Shown in pieces: positions 55,615 to 64,000 of a stretch of 64,000 bases of DNA. The stretch comes from Paragordius varius (taxonomy: Eukaryota; Nematomorpha), in NCBI GenBank assembly GCA_964247055.1, contig OZ176057.1, forward strand, positions 930,001 to 994,000, written 5' to 3'. Position 1 is the first letter of the stretch, and each line of letters starts with the position of its first letter. The notes below the pieces were generated by a model. That model saw only the letters and a program-made list of their open reading frames with translations, was not told the DNA's origin and ran no database searches. The translations under genes and the position numbers were made by a program.

Positions 55615-57288
55615 ATGGATCCACAACAAGGACGAAACGCTACTGACAATATGACCCGTGGTAATGTAAATTTTCGTTTTCATATACTATTGCTTAATAG
55701 GAAGTACTATGTATGACATCTAATTGCAGAGGTAGGCTACTAATAATAATCTAAATCTTATGTCTTATGGATTAATTAGTATTTATTTTGATTAAAAGTT
55801 ACCTCCGTGTTATATTAATAAATACACGGCATTCTCATTGATTACATCCTTATATATTCGTACATATATATCTTTAAAACTTCGATGCTCAATATTTTAT
55901 CTCACAATTTTAAAAAAACTACTGAAGGAAACGGTCCAATTTAAATTTATGCTTCTCTGCTTTTTAAACATAAGCTAAAATATCTAGATAAAACTTAGTT
56001 TCGGAAAAAATGTTCCGTATCAAACTATTTGGACGCCATTACAATTTTACCGCATCATTGAAAAATATCGTGTTTATTTGATTACAAACCTAAAACTAAG
56101 TGTAATTTTAAAATCACATTTAACCTTGATATAAAAAGATAAGTGGTATGTTCTCATTATTTTTATATTAAGCCTATGCTCACATGTCATGTTGGCTAAA
56201 TTTTTGCCTTTGGGTTCTACCTCTGAATAAATATTATCAACTATTTTTGAATCATTTTTTATTATATTCGGTTCATTAATGTTATATAAAATGGTTCCAA
56301 TTTATATCATATTGGTTGAAATATTTAATTATCAAGCCTAGGGTTAACTACCCCATAAATCCGAGGACTCAAATGTATGTTGTATTTGTTGATATATATA
56401 ATTGTAAAATATTTTAATATGATTTTTCTTGCTTACTTTTTAAAAGTAATAAATAACATTGTTCCAACAATGTATCCAACAAAAAATTTTTAATAATATA
56501 TATTTATTTAAAGATTAAGTATTCAATAAATTTTGTTGATGAGTTCAATAAAGGTAAGGGTACTTCTTTCAAAATACGCAGTTTTATAAATCAAGGGTCT
56601 GGGGGAGATTTTCCTGGTGTACAACAAATAAAAATGTCAAGACTACGGAATGAAAAAAGACTTCAAATATAGTACATTTTGAAAAAGTCAAATAACTGGT
56701 ATTTTTAAAACATACTATAAACATCTTAACACTGTCTTGTGATTACGATAAAAATCCCATTTTAATTTGATAATATTGGGTATTAAATCCCTTTACGTTA
56801 CTGCTTAATTAAGGCCTCAAGACTTAAATATGCTATGTATTTGCCCCAAAATATTAGCTAACTCAATTTCCCAGGATTTGATTAGCTATTACTACACGTT
56901 CTGTCGGTTTTATACCCATAAAACAGGGATATTTTACAAAAGGTGAGGATAAACGTTCATGGACCTATCACATAAAAAATATTCTCGGTAAAACCCCATT
57001 ATATATCCCTTACATAAAGTTAATAAATGTATCATCCATAATATTAAAATTTTACTGATAAAAACAATAATAAATTATAGCGATCGATTTTCATACTTGA
57101 TTATATTAGTTAATTCTGTCTTAAACTTTTGAGTCTTATAAAATATTGTACTTATTGTTATAAATATATCCGCAATAGAAGTCCACTATAATGAGATGGT
57201 TTTTAATTATATAATGCCGAGGTTAGCCCTTAAAATTAATATCCTAAATAGTACATTAAAAAAATTTATAACGCTTAATTTGCTTTGA
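55615..57288 (+). CDS. Possible small three-exon gene of unknown function
   Basis: Exon 1 (55615..55660) reads MDPQQGRNATDNMTR plus one base, donor CGTG|GTAATG. Exon 2 (56886..56987) starts after GATTTGATTAG and reads AITTRSVGFIPIKQGYFTKG then EDKRSWTYHIKNIL plus one base, donor CTCG|GTAAAA. A third exon (57179..57288, after CGCAATAG) would add EVHYNEMVFNYIMPRLALKI and end in TGA. All phases agree and exons 1 and 2 are less AT-rich than their surroundings. No family is recognised. Exon 3 is the least secure because its second half is as AT-rich as background. An R5 repeat sits in intron 1. Confidence 0.35.
55900..56310 (+). repeat. R5 repeat copy
   Basis: Shares with 57346..57880 the blocks ACTGAAGGAAACGGTCC, ATATCGTGTTTATTTGATTA and TTATTAATGTTATATAA-type words. 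Confidence 0.65.
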
Positions 57289-57345
57289 CATTATGTGTTT
57301 AGGGAATTATTTTTGTAAAGCGTATTTTATGTAACTTCTTTAACG

Positions 57346-57880
57346 CTTCAATTTAAATTGGGGTATCTAAATACCCCAGACTAAATTGAAATTAATATTT
57401 TTAAAAAAAATACTGAAGCAAACCGTCCCAATTTAATTTTATGCCTCTAACCTAATTATTTATATAAATATGCAAAAAAATTTATATAAAATTTTGTTTT
57501 GAAAAAAATTCCATATCAAACGACTTCGACGCCATTTTTATTTTGCAGAATTTTTGCAAAATATCGTTTTCATTTAGTTTTAAGGTCAATAGTAAAGCTA
57601 ATTTTTTATTAAAATTATATCTAACATTGATAGAAATAGAAAAAGCAGTTTATTTTGTATTATTTTTTAATTTTCCTATTTCACACATGTTATGGTGACA
57701 AAATATTTACCTTTCGGTTTTCGCTTAAAATAAGTAATATTTTTGAATAAAATTTTATATATATTACGGTTTATTAATGTTATATAAGTGCAAAATTATG
57801 CCATGGTTTCGATCTCTTCTATACTTCTTAAAGTATTAAGTTTTAAACAGGCCTGGGGTATCCAAACCCCAATTTGAATC
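57346..57880 (+). repeat. R5 repeat, longest copy
   Basis: Left part GGGGTATCTAAATACCCCAG (itself a small hairpin) and right part GGCCTGGGGTATCCAAACCC are near inverted copies, suggesting a DNA element of about 0.5 kb. Relatives at 1080, 11335, 25253 and 55900. Confidence 0.6.
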
Positions 57881-58094
57881 GAATGACTAAAATGAGTGTC
57901 CTGTCTCCAAGTGTTAAATATCAATGATGCTGAACATATCTATCACGTTGGAAATTAATTTATGCGATTCGTTACCCTAAATTTTTGATATAATTTGATT
58001 TACACTTTAAAATTTATCCCTAGATAAGAAAACTATCATAAAATGGAAAACCTTTAAAAATAATATCTAATATTATATTTTTCACACATTCATA

Positions 58095-58160
58095 ATGAGC
58101 GGCATTGCTATAAGTCGACTTACTGAAGAAAGGAAAGCTTGGAGAAAGGATCATCCTTTC
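58095..58160 (+). CDS. UBE2I: UBC9 exon 1
   Basis: 22 codons from ATG, ending HPF; donor CTTTC|GTAAGT. The following intron is only 47 nt. Confidence 0.95.
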
Positions 58161-60946
58161 GTAAGTTTATTAATTTTAACTTTTTGAATAAATTTTTCAT
58201 CTTTTAGGGATTTGTTGCAAGACCCTCAAAAAATGATGATGGAACTTTCAATCTTATGAATTGGGAATGCATAATTCCAGGCAAAAAGGGAACACCTTGG
58301 GAAGGTGGTAATTATAAACTTCGTATGATCTTTAAAGATGATTTTCCATCTACTCCACCTAAATGTAAATTTGAACCACCTCTGTTTCACCCAAACATAT
58401 ATCCCTCAGGTACGGTGTGCCTTTCATTACTTGACGAAGAAAAGGACTGGAGACCAGCTATTTCCATCAAACAAGTTTATTGGACTTAAATTTTTATTCA
58501 TATTACTGTGAAATATTGAAAACAATTTAAAAACATTTATATAAACCGTTTTTCTTACAACATATAATATTGATAGCGAATTATTGAATAAAATATATTA
58601 TTCAACACAATATATTTATCATTTAATTTTTACGTAGAAACAATTGAGTTTTTAAAGACATGTCTGTCTTTTAGGCGAAAATTTTTTTTTATTTATAAAT
58701 TCTAATACTTTATCTTAGTTAAATTTTTTTGCATTAGATACTTTTAGGCATTCAAGATCTCCTAAATGAACCGAACATAAAAGACCCGGCACAATCGGAC
58801 GCATATCTTATTTATTGGTGATTTTATTTCATTATAAATTTTTTAAAAAAACCAACTATTTTAAATTGTTAAATTAAGAACTTTTAATATTATTTGTAAA
58901 AAAAATTAAATTTAGGAATACAAATTTAAACGATACGCATGGAATTAACTAATATAACCTCAAATCGAATAAAAATGATATATAAAATCAAATACTCCTC
59001 AATTCATTATACAATGTAATTAGTTAAGTTGTTTGGTTTTTTGTGTGCGCATGCTTATCATCATTAACTTTTAAGTAAATTTGGAATTAAAAAAATAAGA
59101 TGGCCTTTAAATTAACTAAATATGATTTTTTCGAGAAAGAACATATGGGGAACCACCTTTTTTTAGGGTGTGACATCGAAACCGCGTTGTTTAAAAATAT
59201 ATATAATTTTAAATGGAACTTTAAACTAAAATTTTATAATCAAGATTATAAACTCTCTTGTTTATAAATCCTGCATTTTTATGCAATACATTGCCCATAT
59301 ATTTTTCACAGATATTATAAATTAAAATGGGATTACATATTTGATTGGTATTAGGCAGCTCTTAAATTCTAAACTTTTTAAATATATGGTGGTATAGGTT
59401 GAAATTTTAAACTGGCCTTTGTTGTTACTGCACTGAAAAGATCTTATAAATGAAAATTTTAATATTAGTTTAAATTCATCAGCAATTAAACTTATTTAAA
59501 ACATGAATTTTCGATTAAGAATTTGCCACATAACGGTAAAATTATAGCATTGAGACAAATATTTTATTTTAAAAACACCGCTGTATTTTTTTAAACTTGA
59601 TTTTTTAGCCATAACTCATTGTTTTAAATTGCAAAGTATGAAAGAGAGATATAAATTGTTACATAAACAATAGCATATATATATACCATTTGCACTTCAA
59701 AAGGTCCTTGAACACTTCAAGTTGGTCTTTGAACATTTCAAGTTGGTCCTTAAAATTTATAAATTTTGAGTTAACCATAATTTTTGCATTTATTTTTTAA
59801 TTTTATTATTTATTAACCGAATTTTTTTCATTTATTATATTTTTCAGTTAAATAAAAATTTTTACTTAAAAACCACTTTTTTGTTTCAAACAATTTTTTT
59901 TCAATTGAACAAAATTATTGACTCTTAAATGTTTTATAAGAAAAAATTTAAATCAATAACTTGGAAAACTTATATATTTTTTCATTTCGTGTTATCTTAT
60001 TAATATCCAAAATTATATTAAGAAATTAATAAAGATATACGGTTTATTAAAGATTACAAGTTGATATCGATTTAAAATTTATGTTAAATAATAGAAAATA
60101 GGTTAAAAACAATAAAAAAGATAAATTATTTACGATTTGATTGATAAAAGTTAAAAACAAAACAAAAAATCAAAGGACCAACTTGAATTGTTCAAGGACC
60201 AACTTGAAGTGTTCAAGAACCAACTTGAACTGTTCAAGGACCAACGTGAATTGTTCAAGGACACTCTTGAAGTGCAAATAGTATGAGTAAGTATGCATTG
60301 CTATAACGTTATTAATTATTGCCGAATTGCATATACAACAAAGGGCAGTATTATTAGCTTAATTTTTTTCACTTTTACTATTATTTGTTAATAATAATTC
60401 TCTTTGCTCCATATGCTTGGCAATGATAAATAACTTTCTAGCTTTACATACTTTCTCCTACTGTGTATTTTCAATTGTAAAGTATAATTGAAATTACACG
60501 GACAAAACGAAAAATATAAAGACAAATATTTTTTTAAAAAGACAACCAACCATACTTTTTTAAACCTTAATGTTTCCTATATAAGTTATTTAATAATTAT
60601 TGTATATTAATTAATTGTATTAGTAATATACATCTCTATAACACACACTTTACCATTTCAAACAATGAGTAATATTTTAAAAGAAATCAAGATTTTAAAA
60701 TTGTCTTTTGGAAAAAAGTATTTTTCTTTATTGGTTTACGTTTTGTTTGTATTTAATTTTTTACTGTATTTAATTAGTTTATATCGAAAAAGTCATAGTC
60801 TATACAGAAATTTTTATTTAAATGTTTTTACGTTTTGTCTTTATAATTTCAATTTGTAATTTTTATTTTACAGTTCTAACCGTATGGAATATGAAAAAAG
60901 GGTGAAGGCACAAGCTAAAGAAAGGAGCACAGTTACTCTCACATAA
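58095..60946 (+). CDS. UBE2I: UBC9, SUMO-conjugating E2 enzyme
   Basis: The E2 takes SUMO from the E1 as a thioester on its catalytic Cys and passes it to lysines of nuclear and other proteins. Exons 58095..58160, 58208..58474, 58738..58817 and 60874..60946 are in phase and give 161 aa, close to the 158 of human UBC9. Start [20 protein letters not shown]; the N-terminal basic helix that binds SUMO is intact. [15 protein letters not shown] carries the HPN motif at 83-85 and the catalytic Cys at residue 93, the same number as in human. [15 protein letters not shown] and [11 protein letters not shown] complete the fold; the last few residues (ERSTVTLT) are divergent. Introns are 47, 263 and 2056 nt; the last contains FB-2, MITE-2 and MITE-1. 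Confidence 0.97.
58208..58474 (+). CDS. UBE2I: UBC9 exon 2, catalytic
   Basis: 89 codons, [20 protein letters not shown] through Cys93 to ISIKQ. Acceptor CTTTTAG, donor ACAA|GTTTAT. Without splicing the frame ends three codons later, so the donor is needed. Confidence 0.96.
58738..58817 (+). CDS. UBE2I: UBC9 exon 3
   Basis: [20 protein letters not shown] then DAYLIY plus two bases; acceptor GCATTAG, donor TATTG|GTGATT. Confidence 0.95.
58818..59680 (+). other. UBC9 intron 3, first part
   Basis: AT-rich, nothing recognisable before the FB-2 element. Confidence 0.5.
59681..60280. mobile_element. FB-2 copy 4 (UBC9 intron 3)
   Basis: TATACCATTTGCACTTCAAA at the left, CTTGAAGTGCAAATAGTA at the right, units in both arms, full core. 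Confidence 0.88.
60281..60464. mobile_element. MITE-2 copy abutting FB-2
   Basis: Begins GTATGAGTAAGTATGCATTG immediately at the FB-2 end; contains AAAGGGCAGTATTATTAG; ends CCTACTGTGTA. Confidence 0.78.
60480..60855. mobile_element. MITE-1 copy next to the UBC9 exon 4 acceptor
   Basis: ATAATTGAAATTACACGGAC at the left; right end TTTATAATTTCAATTTGTAA about 15 bp before the acceptor CAG at 60871..60873. Confidence 0.72.
60874..60946 (+). CDS. UBE2I: UBC9 exon 4 and stop
   Basis: [20 protein letters not shown] then TLT and TAA. Acceptor TTTTACAG. Confidence 0.94.
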
Positions 60947-61083
60947 GATACCCACAAATATTTGTCCATATTCTCAATACATTACAAATCTAAATATTTT
61001 TTTGTTTTATATGAAAATCATTACAGTATGAATGCATATTAATGTTATTCAATTCATATTACTATGGTTTGACATATTGGTAA

Positions 61084-61201
61084 TACAGTAGCGTATGATA
61101 TAAAACGAATTTCGTCCATAATTGAGTAAAAATAAATGTTGTAAGATATGACGAATTATGTAATTTCGACATTTTTTGCATCTTATTCATACGCTGCCGT
61201 A
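61084..61201. mobile_element. MITE-4 copy 2
   Basis: TACAGTAGCGTATGA and TCATACGCTGCCGTA ends. The sequence AAAAATAAATG at about 61125 could serve as UBC9 polyadenylation signal, but this is a guess. Confidence 0.75.
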
Positions 61202-61630
61202 TTATCAATTGACCTAAAATTATGTGAAATTTGACCAACTTTAATGTGCGCGCCTCTACTGAATAACCAAAATTTAAAGCGTATTTCCACATAATGACGC
61301 TCAAGATACTTTATATATGGACAACCTTTAAATATTAAAAAGCAAACAAACCACATATACGGATGTGATAATATTTTTAGTAACAATTGTAAAAGATGAT
61401 TTATTTTTTAATTTTAACGTTTTCAGTGTAGACAAGCCGGATCTTTGTAATACTATTTTCTTTGATGAGATGTAATCAACTATATATATATATATATATC
61501 ACATTTCTCTGTAAATAAATATTAAATTTTATACCTTTTATCCTATGTAATAATAAAATTTGATTTAAACTTATTTGCTACGAATATGATGTGGGTAAAA
61601 AATCTTTTCATTCTAATTTTAATGGTTGAG
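61202..61630. other. AT-rich spacer with TA run
   Basis: TA microsatellite at about 61482..61498; nothing else seen. Confidence 0.45.
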
Positions 61631-62126
61631 ATATGCCATTTGAACTTCAAGAATGTCCTCCTTGAACACTTTAAGTTGTCATAAACACTTTTATTTTATT
61701 TTTAACTTTGATATGTCAAATCGTTTATATTTCATCTTTATCATTTTTTACATATTCCCCTTATATATAAACTTTTAATTCATCTATTTAATTATTCAGA
61801 AACCGTATCCCTTTATAACTTTCTTGATAAATATTCCTATACCAATAAGTTATTAACATGTAAATTAGAAATATCAATTTTTCTGGGTAATTAATTAGAA
61901 TCGTTCAACATTTTATAAGTTAATTATTGAATTAAAAATTAGTTTACAAAAAAATTGGTAAATGAATAAATATAATATAAGAAATAAAGAAAACTAGGGT
62001 TAAAAATAATAAAATAAATTATGCAAACATTATGGTTAAATCCAAATTTAAAGATTTTAAGGACCAACTAGAAATGTTTAAGGGCCAACTTGAATTGTTC
62101 AGGGCACTTGAAGTGCAAATGGTTTA
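61631..62126. mobile_element. FB-2 copy 5
   Basis: ATGCCATTTGAACTTCAAGA at the left, TTGAAGTGCAAATGGTTTA at the right; more decayed than other copies. Confidence 0.8.
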
Positions 62127-62172
62127 ATTTACATAAAGATTAAATAAAAATATCGGATGCGATTATCTAAGA

Positions 62173-64000
62173 CAGTGATACTCAAACCGCGGCCCGCGGG
62201 CCGCATGCGGCCCTAAGAGTGCTTTAAAATTGCCCTATGGCCATAATGATACTTATTTTTTTTATTGATGAATTTTTAAAATTCACATAATCGGATTTTC
62301 GCTTATTTCAATATTAATTTATTTTATTTAGATTTAATTTTGGCAATTTTTATTTTTACCCAATATAAAATGTAAAAAATTTCCCTACATTTAGATGATT
62401 TAAATTTGGCCGTTGTTTTGGTTTCTGCATTCTATTTTCTTTTATATTTTAAAATTGTCGCATTCCTTTTTTGTATTTAAGCATTTTCACCCAAACTTAC
62501 ATATATATCTTTTCATAGCTATCCTGCATCATTTTTTATAACTCATTCCCATAAAATATTTTTCAAATCAACATCATTAAATTTCGACCTATTTTTTATA
62601 GCATAATGCAAATTTTATTCCTTTTTTTGAAAAATGTACCATAATGTTTTAACATAAATTTAAAGGATGACATCTAATGCTGAAAAACGTAAATTATCCG
62701 ATGAAAATCGCTCTTTTTAAAAAGAAGAATGGAAATTCTTGTCGTTTTAAATAAAAATGTTACCTGCCTTATATATATTAAGACAACATAATTATAAAAA
62801 TACAATATTGAAAGACATCAATCCATCATTAAGAATCAAAAAATATAAGAAGATTAAGAAATTATACCAGAAAGAAAAATCTATTAGCCCATAGCTTTCT
62901 TCCAGTAAAAAGCTTTAACATTAGCTCGTATGAAATTTGCTATATTATAGGAAAAAATATGAAACCGTTTACTGATTTCCAACTAATAAAAGAATGTCTA
63001 ATAAAGGTTGCTTATTTAATTTGATAAATTTCATAGTAACATTAGATCATGAGGTAAATTAAAATACTTCAACTTTCTGATTCAACATGTACTCGACACA
63101 TTGAGGATATGTCTAAATTTATTTACAATACATTATTGGCTGTAAAAAACTGCAAATATTTTAGTATTGCTATTGATTCCAGCACTGATATTAGTTCAGC
63201 GCCTCAGCGTACGCTCATGTGAGATTTTGCATCGACAACATAAACAATGAGGAATATTTATAAAATTTTCCAATTAATAATACGACAAAGAGAGTGATTT
63301 TCTCGAAATAATTAGCACTTTTTTCTATAATAATGATATATCTATAAAAAAATTGGTTATAATCTGAACAGATGGCTGTTCCTCTATGATTGGAATAAAC
63401 AAATGATTTATTTCTCTTTTGAAAAACAAATATAATTTGCAAAATATTTTATCCTTTCACTGCTTTAATCATCAGCAAAACCTGGTTTTGCGTGTAAATG
63501 AATACTCAATTCAGTAATTAAAACGATTGTGGATATAGTTAACCACATCCATGGCAGAGAATTCAACCGCCGTAAATTCAAAAACCTTCTGAAAGATATC
63601 CCCAGTGTGTTTGATGATATTCTTTTGTATACCGGTGTCAGATGATTAAGCCTCAGTTAAATATAAGACATGAAATAATATTTCTAAATGATAACAGAAA
63701 GTATGATGAGGATATCAAAAGTGACAAATTGTGGGTTAACTACACATTACTTATAAACTTAGTATCTTAAATACACTTCAGGAGCAAAATAATAACCAAA
63801 TCTAATCAAATATTTGATGAAGTTTATAAATAAAACACTCCTATATTTTCGAACACTTAAAACAATTCCTGAAGATAATATAAAATTTACCGCGGAAATT
63901 AAGTTAATAATAAGCAATCATTTAACATTTTTATCTAATGAGATGAAATTCAGATTTAAAGAATTAAGAAATATTAAAAATTGCTCAAAACTCGTTGAAA
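62173..64000 (+). mobile_element. Decayed hAT transposon (right end outside window)
   Basis: The left end CAGTGATACTCAAACCGCGG, followed by CCCGCGGGCCGCATGCGGCC, is a hAT-type terminal repeat. Transposase remnants of the GTF2IRD2/EPM2AIP1-like (ZBED-type) branch follow on the + strand: AEKRKLSDENRSF near 62680, then GREFNRRKFKNLLKDIPSVF with DDILLYTGVR near 63560, and FLSNEMKFRFKELRNI near 63930. Many in-frame stops interrupt the frame, so the copy is dead. Its 8-bp target duplication cannot be confirmed without the right end. Confidence 0.85.

Noticed and set aside
62173-62215. GC-rich palindromic patch as a CpG island or promoter
   Set aside because: It is the terminal repeat of a hAT transposon, followed by transposase remnants.

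Overview
The window looks like nuclear DNA of an invertebrate animal. It is very AT-rich, has large spliceosomal introns with GT-AG ends, uses the standard code, and is crowded with small inverted-repeat DNA transposons. I cannot name the species. Three genes are well supported. The largest is a PANK4-type gene on the + strand, 11971..44347. It can be assembled as 17 exons whose reading phases agree at every junction and give 1331 codons plus stop. A UBC9-type SUMO-conjugating enzyme gene lies on the + strand in 4 exons (58095..60946). A small secreted-peptide gene lies on the - strand (two exons seen, 50706..51442); its product ends in a Gly/Tyr/Trp-rich peptide with an amidation-type terminus. 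Weaker calls are a 3' gene fragment at 47986..48887, an unassigned exon at 48200..48378, a possible small gene at 55615..57288, and a lone candidate exon at 11012..11084.

Layout. 1-11.9 kb is gene-poor: MITEs, a decayed LINE endonuclease (1620..2760), two long-hairpin elements (2823..3981 and 9574..10514) and one foldback element. 12-44.3 kb is PANK4, whose introns are packed with repeats, including a nearly full-length RTE-like LINE (19526..22764, - strand, 15-bp target duplication). 44.3-58 kb holds MITEs, a third long hairpin flanked by an unusual 194/197-bp direct repeat, the peptide gene and a decayed LINE fragment. 58-61 kb is UBC9. From 62173 to the window end is a decayed hAT transposon.

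Three things stand out. First, two foldback transposon families (called FB-1 and FB-2 here) have arms made of 21-bp tandem units that differ from each other at only about 4 positions. FB-1 has 15 copies, 14 of them inside PANK4 or directly behind its stop codon, often within 50 bp of a splice acceptor. Second, several PANK4 exon edges, with their splice sites, are present in multiple degenerate copies in the neighbouring introns (exons 3, 6, 8 and 17). The PANK4 protein itself carries long repetitive Asn/Lys/Glu-rich insertions. Third, the first PANK4 intron is only 26 nt long while every other intron is at least 656 nt.

The host genes do not form a pathway. PANK4 is a metabolite phosphatase with a pantothenate-kinase-like domain, UBC9 is the SUMO E2, and the peptide gene is probably a secreted neuropeptide or antimicrobial precursor.
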